Of a stretch of 21,690 nucleotides of DNA, positions 6,751 to 15,235 are shown piece after piece. This stretch comes from Coxiellaceae bacterium. GTDB taxonomy: Bacteria > Pseudomonadota > Gammaproteobacteria > Coxiellales > Coxiellaceae. Under the pieces are notes generated by a model. The model had not been told where the DNA came from. It saw only the letters and a list, made by a program, of their open reading frames with translations, and did not search any database. Positions within the stretch are counted from its first letter, which is position 1. Each line of letters begins with the position of its first letter. The position numbers and the translations under genes are program-made. Location of the stretch: contig JABABH010000262.1 of assembly GCA_014238325.1 (NCBI GenBank), forward strand, positions 1 through 21,690, given 5' to 3'.

Positions 6751-8908
6751 CGGAAAATGGAAAGACATACCGATCATTTACAAACCCATCAAAACGATAC
6801 ACTCCATTCGGGAAATCCTCTCAACCGAAGCAGCGAGACGGCTTTACTCGCACATAAAACCTGTACACCTTGTCTTCGATGAAAACCAGCATGCTCACGG
6901 CATCGCTGTTGAGGCACATCATCCTTTCTTTACTTTTGGAGACTTCTTTCTTCCCACTTTATTATATCTCCTACAAAACAAAGGACAGCCTGCCCCGAAA
7001 AAAGTCAAGAAAAAATATCTGGAAAACTTCTCAGAGGAGCTTGCAAAAAACATAGCGGCTGACGACCAGACCATAGCATCATTGCCTCTTATAAACACAT
7101 ACCTAAAAGCCTTAAAGGTCTGCCTAGAAGAAAAGCCTGAGCTCATACGGAAGCTTAAAGATCAGATGATATCTATCATCTGTTTGGATAACTTATGCGA
7201 AGAAGATGACGAACATTTAAATAATATTGGTTTTGTGCTTACCCTTGACCCTAACGTCCCCTCAGAAAATTTTAAGGATTGTCGCATCAGCGACGTGAAT
7301 GTGGTTCGCATAGATTTTGGGCAATCATTCTATAAGTCGCTGGTGAGTCATTTCCCTGCCTATACTAGATTTCATCAACTCTCTCACGCAAGAGAGAAGT
7401 TTCATATCACAGGGCATTTCATAACCGATATTATCAAACCACATTATATACCTGGCTTTAGCTTATTACATAAAACGGAGAATTTCACCAAAACAGGCAT
7501 TGCATACACCAATAATCCCGGCAAAATAAAAGCCAATCAGAATGGTATTATGCAATATTTTCTATATGAAAATAAGGAGAACACGAATGCTATTTGGAAC
7601 AAGGCTTATGAGGACTTCTATAATTTTGACACACAGGCATTCCGAAAAGAGTTGAAAGGCTTTAGCCCTGATGGTTTACAAGCCAACGGCATTCATATTG
7701 CAGAACCTGAACACTTTAATGTGGTCAATGCTACCCGCGATATCATCAATATCATTCGCGGCAACGGCAGATCCATTGCGAAATCTGAAAATTGTGATTT
7801 CGTCAGCCAGATAGCGAATATCATTAGCGATAAAAAACTAAAGGTCACCCATTCTATAGCATCCAAAGCTGATGCCCTCAACCATGACGTTACCACTCAG
7901 CAGGGAAACATAACCTCTATAGAGACACCTTCAACTACACTCTCTTTTGAAGAATTTCAGAAAGCAGTCAAAGATATAGCTAAAGCAGACCGTACCCTTA
8001 AAGACAAAAAAAGAGAGATTTTATATTTAACGAAACAGTATGCTAACCAACTATCCACTGTTGAAGCATTCCAAGCACTGAAAGAGCAGTTCATCTATCA
8101 TAACCTGGATGACTCAGTTATTCAGGCAGTACAGCACCCATACTGGATCTCTCGATTGTTAAACTCCCCTCTTTCTCATGAAAAAACAAGCAGTTATGCC
8201 TCGCTGTGTAACATGCTCTTGTCCACACTCCTGCGACTACAGCAACAAGGAGAGCCAGTCCATCCAGAACATTTCTATAAGTTAATACACTTCCGTACGC
8301 TCTTTATGCCCTACTCAAAACATCCTTTAACCTTGCATGAACGATTGCAGATATACCACCATATCGCGATATGTGATGAGGGTAGTGCGAACGAACAAGC
8401 AACACCATACGGCAAGATAAACTTCATACTCAAACGTGCCGTCAAGCTCCCAGAGCTCTCCCTGATCCTTCCAGTAGAATGCCTTCATGCACTTAATCAA
8501 AAAATTTATATCGCAACGCATCGCCGTGATCTCGGCTCAAGCAAACATTCTGCGCTCTATATTCTTTTTATGTTTTTCTATATATTAGAGCAAATTTTTC
8601 GATTCATCACCAACCTCGCAACGAGCCTCGTACGCTGTGTGACGGCCCCTCTATTATCCAGCCAAGAAAAGCAAAATACACTCGTGCACCACCAAGCTCA
8701 CTGGCGCCCGGTAGTGGAAGCTATACCCATACCCAGGATATTATTTCCTATCTTTGCATGGGTGGTTATCTTGCAGCATTTAACTCAAAAAATCTTTTCA
8801 AACAATCAGCCAAAATCGGACCCACTTCCTACTGAAATTGCCTCCCTATTCGCCCATCAACCGACAGAAACGGAAAAAGAAAAGACCCAGAACAGCCATA
8901 TACCATGA
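6665..8908 (+). CDS. Large protein of unknown function, kinase-like motif, C-terminal hydrophobic segments; candidate effector
   Basis: This 747-residue frame matches no protein I can name. At 182-188 it has DEHLNNI, fitting the D-x-H-x-x-N-I catalytic loop of PI3/PI4-kinase-like enzymes (GDRHxxNI), and at 214-219 VRIDFG, fitting the metal-binding DFG. The ~30-residue spacing is somewhat long but workable. A Lys suitable for ATP binding cannot be assigned. Residues about 105-165 are helical and Lys-rich, and 425-475 may be coiled coil. Two hydrophobic stretches lie near the C-terminus (about 629-657 and 689-710), followed by a polar tail. This architecture is common among Legionellales type IV effectors (inference). 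The ATG at 6665 is the only ATG in frame before residue 168, has no good ribosome site, and the first ~28 residues look non-coding, so the true start is probably in the other frame upstream. It converges with thiF, with 25 bases between the stops. Confidence 0.6.
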   Translation: MPSTPNCIALSSIILDPTPSLPSCNSATSGKWKDIPIIYKPIKTIHSIREILSTEAARRLYSHIKPVHLVFDENQHAHGIAVEAHHPFFTFGDFFLPTLLYLLQNKGQPAPKKVKKKYLENFSEELAKNIAADDQTIASLPLINTYLKALKVCLEEKPELIRKLKDQMISIICLDNLCEEDDEHLNNIGFVLTLDPNVPSENFKDCRISDVNVVRIDFGQSFYKSLVSHFPAYTRFHQLSHAREKFHITGHFITDIIKPHYIPGFSLLHKTENFTKTGIAYTNNPGKIKANQNGIMQYFLYENKENTNAIWNKAYEDFYNFDTQAFRKELKGFSPDGLQANGIHIAEPEHFNVVNATRDIINIIRGNGRSIAKSENCDFVSQIANIISDKKLKVTHSIASKADALNHDVTTQQGNITSIETPSTTLSFEEFQKAVKDIAKADRTLKDKKREILYLTKQYANQLSTVEAFQALKEQFIYHNLDDSVIQAVQHPYWISRLLNSPLSHEKTSSYASLCNMLLSTLLRLQQQGEPVHPEHFYKLIHFRTLFMPYSKHPLTLHERLQIYHHIAICDEGSANEQATPYGKINFILKRAVKLPELSLILPVECLHALNQKIYIATHRRDLGSSKHSALYILFMFFYILEQIFRFITNLATSLVRCVTAPLLSSQEKQNTLVHHQAHWRPVVEAIPIPRILFPIFAWVVILQHLTQKIFSNNQPKSDPLPTEIASLFAHQPTETEKEKTQNSHIP

Positions 8909-8933
8909 ATTTATAGGATGCGGCAGACTCACT

Positions 8934-9692
8934 CTACGTCTTGATCGCAGCCGCGCACGTACGGCAATGGATATCAACCGGTAACTCGAAAAATCGAGTC
9001 GTCCCATGGAGAACATCGATCATCATCACGCGACCCATGCATAAAGTCCCGATATTTAAAATATATTTAATCACTTCATTGGCTTGCCAGATGCCCAATA
9101 GCCCCGGCAGCGTACCTAATACCCCAGCCTCAGCGCAGTTTAAAACGGGCATGGAGGGCGGGCGCTCAAACCAGCAACGATAACACGGCCCTCCCTTTCC
9201 AGGAAAAACTGTCATATAGCCTTGGAAGTGACGAAGCGCTGCAAATACATTGGGTTTGTCATACGCACAGCAGGTATCATTCAGCAAATAACGCGTTTTA
9301 AAGTTATCACTACCATCCGCGATAATATCGTATTGCGGTATGATCGTCGCCGCATTCTCCTCTGTTAAGAAACAATCATAGGCCTCTATTTTGCATTCTG
9401 GATTGATAGCGAGTAGACGCTTTTCTGCGATAGCTACTTTTTTCTCGCCACACTCCGCTGTCTGATATAAAGTCTGTCGATGCAAATTATCCAGAGCGAT
9501 GTCATCACCGTCGATGATACCCACCCTGCCCACACCCGCTGCTACTAAATATAAAGTTAGCGCTGAACCCAAGCCACCCAGACCTACACATAACACGGAG
9601 GATTGCTGTAATGTTTCCTGCCCGGCTTGACCGATGCCAGGCAAGATCATTTGGCGACGATAGCGCGATTGTGCTTGATTACTGAGTGACAT
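8934..9692 (-). CDS. thiF: ThiF, ThiS adenylyltransferase
   Basis: ThiF activates the C-terminal glycine of ThiS by adenylation so that sulfur can be loaded for thiazole synthesis. The 252 residues show the ThiF/MoeB/E1 fold: a GLGGLGS nucleotide-binding loop at 37-43, Asp61-Gly-Asp-Asp after the second strand, the NLHRQTLY segment at 69-76 with the catalytic Arg, DGSDNFKTRYLLND at 126-139, and a zinc site from Cys170/Cys173 and Cys243/Cys246. Cys186 in the NCAEAGVLG loop is the usual candidate for the sulfur-transfer cysteine. MoeB is the main alternative; operon context with ThiS decides for ThiF. The ATG overlaps the end of thiDE by 14 bases, so the two are translationally coupled. It is the last gene of the operon and no intrinsic terminator is visible after it. 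Confidence 0.92.
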   Translation of the reverse strand: MSLSNQAQSRYRRQMILPGIGQAGQETLQQSSVLCVGLGGLGSALTLYLVAAGVGRVGIIDGDDIALDNLHRQTLYQTAECGEKKVAIAEKRLLAINPECKIEAYDCFLTEENAATIIPQYDIIADGSDNFKTRYLLNDTCCAYDKPNVFAALRHFQGYMTVFPGKGGPCYRCWFERPPSMPVLNCAEAGVLGTLPGLLGIWQANEVIKYILNIGTLCMGRVMMIDVLHGTTRFFELPVDIHCRTCAAAIKT

Positions 9693-11157
9693 CTAAAAAT
9701 TCTCTCACCGTAGTATCTAAATTTTCAGCGTTTGTGACGGCTGATATCACCGCCACGCCATTCACCCCAGTTTGACAGACAGCTTGCACAGATTGTAACC
9801 CAATACCACCAATAGCTACCACGGGATAATCCAATACGGTATTCCAGTAATGCAATTTATCTAAACCTTGAGGCGGAAATACCATGGCTTTTGAAGAGGT
9901 TTCATAAACTGGCCCATAAGCGATATAGGACGGCCGTAAGGCATGAGCGCATGCCACTTCGTAAAAGCTATGTGTGCTGATACCCACTCGCAAACCTGCA
10001 TCCTGTAGCGCTTTAAGATCCGCGGTTAATAGGTCACTTTGCCCTAAATGCACACCATAGGCACCATATTCCATCGCCCATTCCCAATAATCATTGATAA
10101 ATAGCTGTGCACCATAAGCCTCTGCTATGCGGATGCTGTCCCGAATCTGAGCTTGTACCCTATCCGGTGTCTGATTTTTAAGACGCAATTGTATCGTGCT
10201 GACCCCACAAGACAATAAGCGTTGCACCCACCCCGCACTGTCTACAATCGGATACAATCCAATACGCTTCTTCAACTTCGGAAAACGCGAGCGCTCACCA
10301 TCATGCTGGCTATTGATCCATGGCAAGTCCTGAAAATGATGGGGCCAGCCTTCTCGTGCTAAAAAATGATGTCCCTCTGCGATATGAATACGACGACGCA
10401 ACCCTTGATTCAGATACATTTTAGCAATGACGATAGCATCAGGTAAATCGTAACCCCAAGCCACTGCTGCTGCTATGGCCGCACTGAGCGTGCAGCCTGT
10501 CCCATGCTGATGGCTGAGCTCTTGTTTCACGCTCTTTAACCAAAAACCTTGACGTTCATTTAAAAAATAATCCTGCGAGTCCGCATGATCTAAATGACCA
10601 CCTTTTAGCAATACATGTTTGGCACCGCTCTCTAAACATTTTCTCGCTGCTTGCTCCATATCGGCAGCACAACGAATCTTCATATCAAATAATATTTCAG
10701 CTTCTATGATATTGGGTGTAACCAGTGTTGCTAATGGAAAAACGCTATTTTTTAAATAGGTGGCGGCGTCTGCTTCTAATAAAGCTCCACCCGCTGTTGC
10801 CGATAGCACGGGGTCACAGATACTCACTCCAGAATAATTCTGTAAATAATCGACAATAACATCGATATTACCGGCGGTTCCCAAGGCTCCTAATTTTATC
10901 ACTCGAGGCGGTAAAGCGGTTTTTATGGCCTCTATTTGCTGCTGAACCATACGTGCACTACTGTGCTCAGCATAATAAAAAGCAAGAGTATTCTGCGCCG
11001 TCACGGTCGTCACGATGCCACATCCTTGGATGCCTAAATCCTGAAGCACGCTTAAATCCGCTTGCAATCCGGCCCCGCCACAAGAATCAGAGCCCGCTAT
11101 GCTCCATACGATGGGCTTGGTGGAAAGTGGCTCATGTTCGAAGCTTTTATCTGTCAC
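9679..11157 (-). CDS. thiDE: ThiDE fusion: HMP-phosphate kinase / thiamine-phosphate synthase
   Basis: A two-enzyme fusion of 492 residues. Residues about 14-265 are ThiD, which phosphorylates hydroxymethylpyrimidine (phosphate): SIAGSDSCGGAGLQADL at 19-35 binds substrate, and HGTGCTLSAAIAAA at 218-231 contains the catalytic GTGC. Residues about 297-490 are ThiE, which joins HMP-PP to thiazole phosphate: LYPIVDS at 301, TIQLRLK at 321, FINDYWEWA at 353-361, YGVHLGQSDL at 367-376, and VVAIGGIG at 446-453 for diphosphate binding. Both active sites look intact. The start is a GTG at 11157, since no ATG occurs before residue 70. It lies 64 bases after thiG and overlaps thiF. ThiD-ThiE fusions occur in several bacteria; here the fusion replaces any separate thiE or thiD in the window. 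Confidence 0.93.
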   Translation of the reverse strand: MTDKSFEHEPLSTKPIVWSIAGSDSCGGAGLQADLSVLQDLGIQGCGIVTTVTAQNTLAFYYAEHSSARMVQQQIEAIKTALPPRVIKLGALGTAGNIDVIVDYLQNYSGVSICDPVLSATAGGALLEADAATYLKNSVFPLATLVTPNIIEAEILFDMKIRCAADMEQAARKCLESGAKHVLLKGGHLDHADSQDYFLNERQGFWLKSVKQELSHQHGTGCTLSAAIAAAVAWGYDLPDAIVIAKMYLNQGLRRRIHIAEGHHFLAREGWPHHFQDLPWINSQHDGERSRFPKLKKRIGLYPIVDSAGWVQRLLSCGVSTIQLRLKNQTPDRVQAQIRDSIRIAEAYGAQLFINDYWEWAMEYGAYGVHLGQSDLLTADLKALQDAGLRVGISTHSFYEVACAHALRPSYIAYGPVYETSSKAMVFPPQGLDKLHYWNTVLDYPVVAIGGIGLQSVQAVCQTGVNGVAVISAVTNAENLDTTVREFLDVTQ

Positions 11158-11221
11158 CCTATTCTCAACTCATTAGCTGTCATTCGACAAAGGCCCGCCT
11201 TACTTTTTCCCCACTCTCTAT

Positions 11222-12001
11222 TTATGCTGTCTGATGCCAAAATGGCGTATCCACCAGCGGCGTGCTTGCTTTTGCGGAGTCCCGCATCGGCATCGTACCT
11301 GCTTGATAAGCCAATCGCCCTGCCTCGACGGCCCGAGCAAAAGCATCGGCCATCTGCACCGGATCATCGGATAAAGCCACAGCCGAATTGATTAATACCG
11401 CATCAAATCCCATTTCCATTGCACAGGCTGCATGTGATGGTTTACCAATGCCTGCATCAATAATGATGATTACCTCAGGAAACCTCTCGCGCAATAATCG
11501 CAATCCATAGGGATGAATTAATCCTTGGCCCGTTCCAATGGGAGCAGCCCATGGCATTAAAATACGACAACCCACCTCTAATAATCGCCGGCATAAGACT
11601 AAATCTTCGGTGCAATACGGAAAGACTTCAAATCCTTTATTCATTAAGATTTCTGCGGCTTTCACGAGCTCAAATGGATGGGGTTGTAGCGTATAAGGAT
11701 CGCCAATAACTTCTAGTTTTATCCAATGTGTTTCAAATAATTCTCGGGCCATTTCTGCCGTTAGTACCGCTTCTTTTACGCTGAAGCACCCCGCAGTATT
11801 AGGCAATACGCGACAAGACAAGGACTGCAATTGTTTCCAAAATACATTTTGCGCACCACCCGGAGACTCGCGCCGCAATGATACGGTCATAATCGATACA
11901 CCAGAGATAGCGATAGCACGCTGCAATACTTCCGGAGAAGGGTATTGGGCCGTCCCTAATAACAAATGAGAGTCAGACACAAACTCATCTAAAGTGAGCA
12001 T
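11222..12001 (-). CDS. thiG: ThiG, thiazole synthase
   Basis: ThiG condenses 1-deoxy-xylulose 5-phosphate, dehydroglycine (from ThiO) and sulfur from ThiS-thiocarboxylate into thiazole phosphate. The 259-residue protein has the (beta-alpha)8 features of the family: SHLLLGTAQYPS at 11-22, LPNTAGC at 66-72, and Lys95 in HWIKLEVIGDP, the Schiff-base lysine. It also has MPWAAPIGTGQG, the phosphate-binding end with DAGIGKPSHA, and FDAVLINSAVA. I chose the ATG at 12001. A GTG at 12004, overlapping the thiS stop, would add one residue. The gene follows thiS with essentially no gap, in line with ThiS-ThiG complex formation and translational coupling. High confidence. Confidence 0.93.
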   Translation of the reverse strand: MLTLDEFVSDSHLLLGTAQYPSPEVLQRAIAISGVSIMTVSLRRESPGGAQNVFWKQLQSLSCRVLPNTAGCFSVKEAVLTAEMARELFETHWIKLEVIGDPYTLQPHPFELVKAAEILMNKGFEVFPYCTEDLVLCRRLLEVGCRILMPWAAPIGTGQGLIHPYGLRLLRERFPEVIIIIDAGIGKPSHAACAMEMGFDAVLINSAVALSDDPVQMADAFARAVEAGRLAYQAGTMPMRDSAKASTPLVDTPFWHQTA

Positions 12002-12003
12002 CA

Positions 12004-12207
12004 CTATCCCCCTGGCATGGCTGAAACAATATCAATCACCATGTCGGTTACCACACTCATCTTTACATATTCCGATCTTGGAATAAAAGTCTGATCTACA
12101 GCTACAGCACAAGCTTCATGGTCGTACTGATGGTGCTTTAACAAATCAAACACCGTCATATTATTTGGCACTTCGCTCAAGTTGCCATTGAGCTTAATTG
12201 CAATCAT
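12004..12207 (-). CDS. thiS: ThiS, sulfur-carrier protein
   Basis: ThiS is a small ubiquitin-like protein that carries sulfur as a C-terminal thiocarboxylate to ThiG. It has 67 residues from the ATG at 12207 (beginning MIAIKLNGN) and ends in the required Gly-Gly (SAMPGG). The VAVDQTFIPRSEY region in the middle is typical of the family. The ATG at 12207 is preferred over a GTG at 12213 because a GGAG sequence sits about 9 bases upstream of it. The start lies inside the end of thiO (14-base overlap) and the stop abuts thiG. ThiF in the same operon is its activating enzyme. Confidence 0.92.
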   Translation of the reverse strand: MIAIKLNGNLSEVPNNMTVFDLLKHHQYDHEACAVAVDQTFIPRSEYVKMSVVTDMVIDIVSAMPGG

Positions 12208-13264
12208 AAGCACTCTCCCGGATTAAACGAGGATAACGAGAAAAAGACACGCCATGCTCGCACAAGCGTATGGCTTCATCAACTAACACCGGAGCGATTA
12301 AAAATCCATGCCGATATAATCCATTGATACGAATGAGTCCGGCTTGGTAATCAAGCCGCGGCAGATTATCGGGAAAAGCAGGGCGTAAACCCGTCACGAG
12401 CTCTTTAATCCTAGCCTCACCAAATCCCGCGTGCAGGCTATAAGCCGCTGATAGTAATTCTAAGCTACTGCGCACTGACATAGAAGACGGATCTGAAGAC
12501 TCAAGCTCAGTAGCTCCCACCAAATACAAGGAACCCGGTCGCGGAATCATATAAATTGGATACCTCGGATGTAACAAACGAATGGGGCGCTTCAAGTGAA
12601 CTGCAGGCGCATATAAATATATTAATTCCCCTCGAACGCTGCGCAAATCAGCAGAATCTGGCTGTGCGCCTATTCCTCTACAATCAAATACCCAATCAAA
12701 AGCAAAAACACCTTGATCTGTTTTAATTTGATAAGGGGCCATTTGCCATACGACAGTCTCAAAATAAGCTTGAATAGGGATCTTTTTTAGGTCTTCCCAT
12801 AAGGCCCATAAAGTGGCTCGTGCATCAATTTGCGCCTCTTCGGGGAAAAAACAAGCTTTTCTACTCTTTAATTCTGGTTCTAAGATTTGGACCGCATCAC
12901 CAGACAGGAACTGGACTTGCCGCTGTCTCGATTCTAACCTTCGATGCACCGATTCAAAATCAGATTCATCTTGTACATGAGCCACCATGAGGCTCCCTTC
13001 CTCCTGAAAGAATACAGGGGGATGAAAATGAGGCACTATTTTTTTCCAGGATGATAAGCCCTCTTGCCCTAATTCAAAAATTAAAGGATCCTGCGAAAGA
13101 CTCTCCACCACCGGCGATAACATGCCTCCCGCAGCATGAGAACATACTCCCTGTCCCTGCACGCTTTGTTTATCAAATAGCGTAATCTGCCAACCTTGCC
13201 GTGCTAACTGCCAAGCCAATAAGCGACCTTGTATGCCCGCACCCACAATGCCTGCACGGGGCAT
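12194..13264 (-). CDS. thiO: ThiO, FAD-dependent glycine oxidase
   Basis: ThiO oxidises glycine to dehydroglycine (iminoglycine) with oxygen, supplying the C2-N unit for ThiG. This is the aerobic alternative to the radical-SAM tyrosine lyase ThiH, so the organism is expected to make thiazole with oxygen present. The 356 residues start with a Rossmann GAGIQG (8-13) inside AGIVGAGIQGRLLAWQLARQ, then SHAAGGMLSPV. A late FAD/substrate segment reads YRHGFLIAPVL. The ATG shares its A with the thiC stop (TAATG), a one-base overlap typical of coupled translation. The other end overlaps thiS. D-amino-acid oxidase relatives share the fold; the operon position makes ThiO the clear call. Confidence 0.91.
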   Translation of the reverse strand: MPRAGIVGAGIQGRLLAWQLARQGWQITLFDKQSVQGQGVCSHAAGGMLSPVVESLSQDPLIFELGQEGLSSWKKIVPHFHPPVFFQEEGSLMVAHVQDESDFESVHRRLESRQRQVQFLSGDAVQILEPELKSRKACFFPEEAQIDARATLWALWEDLKKIPIQAYFETVVWQMAPYQIKTDQGVFAFDWVFDCRGIGAQPDSADLRSVRGELIYLYAPAVHLKRPIRLLHPRYPIYMIPRPGSLYLVGATELESSDPSSMSVRSSLELLSAAYSLHAGFGEARIKELVTGLRPAFPDNLPRLDYQAGLIRINGLYRHGFLIAPVLVDEAIRLCEHGVSFSRYPRLIRESAYDCN

Positions 13265-15042
13265 TATGGCTCTTCAATATATAACGCGTAATCCTGTTTC
13301 CGGAACTCCTCAGATTTTTTCTCCATACCGCTATCCACATAGGCCCTAATATCCTGACTGATTTTCATCGAGCAAAACTTTGGCCCACACATGGAACAAA
13401 AATGTGCGGTTTTTGCTGATTGCTTGGGTAAAGTCTGATCATGGAAGGCAAGTGCAGTATTGGGATCCAGAGCTAAATTAAATTGATCCTCCCAGCGGAA
13501 TTCAAATCGCGCCTGAGATAATAAATCATCGCGATATCGTGCTACCGAAGAACCCTTCGCAATATCAGCCGCATGCGCTGCAATTTTATAGGCCATCAAG
13601 CCTTGTTTAACATCCTCTTTGTTGGGTAAGCCTAGATGTTCTTTAGGCGTCACATAACATAACAAAGCACAACCATAGGCTCCGATCAATGCCGCACCTA
13701 TCCCGCTGGTGATATGATCATAGCCTGGTGCAAAATCAGTCGTGAGCGGGCCCAGGGTATAAAATGGCGCTCCACTGCAATATTCTATTTGCTTATCCAT
13801 ATTTTCTTGCACTAAGTGTAAAGGAATATGTCCTGGTCCTTCATTCATCACTTGTACATCATGCTTCCAAGCAATTTGATTTAATTCTCCCTGCGTCTTT
13901 AATTCTGCGAACTGTGCTGTATCATTAGCATCTGCAATCGAACCCGGGCGTAACCCGTCCCCCAAGGAAAAGCTCACATCGTACGCACGCATAATGTCAC
14001 ATATATCCTCGAAATGCGTATATAAAAAATTCTCGCGGTGGTGGGCAATGCACCACTTAGCCATAATAGCGCCGCCACGCGACACGATGCCCGTGACCCG
14101 AGACTCTGTTAAATGTATATAGCGTAATAAAACAGCCGCATGTATCGTGAAATAATCGACGCCCTGCTCTGCTTGAGCAATCAGAGTATCTCGAAATATG
14201 GGCCACGATAACGCCTCAGGACGCCCACCCACCTTTTCTAAGGCCTCATAAATAGGCACCGTGCCAACAGGCACAGGGGAGTTACGGATAATATACTCCC
14301 GGGTCATATATAAGTTTTTCCCGGTGGATAAATCCATCACCGTATCAGCACCCCAACGTGTCGCCCATACCATTTTCTCCACTTCCTCCATAATGGAAGA
14401 AGTCACAGGAGAATTGCCGATATTCGCATTCACCTTCACCAAAAAATGACGGCCAATAATCATCGGCTCAGCTTCAAGATGATTGATATTCGCGGGAATA
14501 ATCGCACGACCACTGGCTATTTCTTGGCGCACAAATTCGGGGCTAATGGTCTGTGGCATCTGAGGATTCCATGCAGAATCACGCAAGCGCTTTTCTCTTT
14601 CCACATTTTTAGGATACGCCGAGACCGTATCAAACTGCTGATTCTCTCGAATGGCTACATATTCCATCTCATCAGTAATAATCCCTTGCTTGGCATAAGC
14701 CAATTGCGTCACCGCGCCAGATCGTGCTCGCCGTGTTTTATGCTTAAATTGAGCCTCATCAGACCAGGCAGCTGGAGCATGTACACGAGGCACCACATCC
14801 GTATCATTACGTAAATCTAGGCCTGCCCACCTTGTCAAAGGCAATCCCTGATGGATATCTACCGTAGCTTTTAGATCAGTATAAGCTCCAGAGGTATCAT
14901 ATAAAAAAATATGATTTCCATTCGTCAAGTTGACACGCCGCATGGCTACCTGAGATTTTTTGCTAGAAATATAAACTTTTTCAGAGCTAGGAAAGGGTTG
15001 ACGACATTCTCCCTCTAGAGAATCAATAGTCTGGTTGGTCAT
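13264..15042 (-). CDS. thiC: ThiC, HMP-phosphate synthase
   Basis: ThiC is the radical-SAM enzyme that rearranges 5-aminoimidazole ribotide into 4-amino-5-hydroxymethyl-2-methylpyrimidine phosphate. The protein has 592 residues (E. coli 631). It contains the family's N-terminal segment (AMRRVNLTNG), the TRAR-like region near GAVTQLAYAK, MDLSTGKNLYMTREYI, the long conserved SFSLGDGLRPGSIADA and QVMNEGPGHIPLHL blocks, and the C-terminal CX2CX4C [4Fe-4S] motif at Cys549, Cys552 and Cys557 (CSMCGPKFC). The ATG at 15042 has a good Shine-Dalgarno sequence (GAGGA) about 8 bases upstream. It is the first gene of the thi operon. Its leader carries a degenerate TPP-riboswitch-like sequence, so regulation may be weakened. 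Very high confidence. Confidence 0.96.
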   Translation of the reverse strand: MTNQTIDSLEGECRQPFPSSEKVYISSKKSQVAMRRVNLTNGNHIFLYDTSGAYTDLKATVDIHQGLPLTRWAGLDLRNDTDVVPRVHAPAAWSDEAQFKHKTRRARSGAVTQLAYAKQGIITDEMEYVAIRENQQFDTVSAYPKNVEREKRLRDSAWNPQMPQTISPEFVRQEIASGRAIIPANINHLEAEPMIIGRHFLVKVNANIGNSPVTSSIMEEVEKMVWATRWGADTVMDLSTGKNLYMTREYIIRNSPVPVGTVPIYEALEKVGGRPEALSWPIFRDTLIAQAEQGVDYFTIHAAVLLRYIHLTESRVTGIVSRGGAIMAKWCIAHHRENFLYTHFEDICDIMRAYDVSFSLGDGLRPGSIADANDTAQFAELKTQGELNQIAWKHDVQVMNEGPGHIPLHLVQENMDKQIEYCSGAPFYTLGPLTTDFAPGYDHITSGIGAALIGAYGCALLCYVTPKEHLGLPNKEDVKQGLMAYKIAAHAADIAKGSSVARYRDDLLSQARFEFRWEDQFNLALDPNTALAFHDQTLPKQSAKTAHFCSMCGPKFCSMKISQDIRAYVDSGMEKKSEEFRKQDYALYIEEP

Positions 15043-15087
15043 GTTTAGTCCTCAATCGCAAGACCGAGCCCCATACATTCTGGCACT

Positions 15088-15152
15088 CTTCCCTACGCAA
15101 TAGCATGGTTTAATATCAGTAAAAAGGAGTTAGGTTGTGTGATCATTTTCAG
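15088..15152 (-). promoter_or_regulatory. Degenerate TPP riboswitch (THI-box) remnant in the thiC leader
   Basis: On the minus strand, 46-130 bases before thiC, GCGTAGGGAAG (15098-15088) exactly matches the strongly conserved 3' strand of the TPP riboswitch. A CTGAT (15119-15115) precedes it at about the expected position. Further upstream CTGAAA (15152-15147) sits where the canonical CTGAGA pyrimidine-sensing loop should be. The conserved GGGGTGC at the 5' side is not found, the P5 helix between CTGAT and GCGTAGG does not pair well, and CTGAGA carries one change. The element is therefore probably a decayed riboswitch, or a strongly divergent one. Position before thiC supports its origin. Confidence 0.4.
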
Positions 15153-15235
15153 CAAAAACATCGCTCAAATGCGGGATAAAAAGGCTATCACGGATATCTA
15201 TACCACGCAAGCCTGATCCACCACACACTTTCTAT

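Noticed and set aside
14261..14814. Plus-strand frames inside thiC
   Set aside because: They are antisense to a highly conserved, well-identified gene and have no ribosome site or recognisable product.
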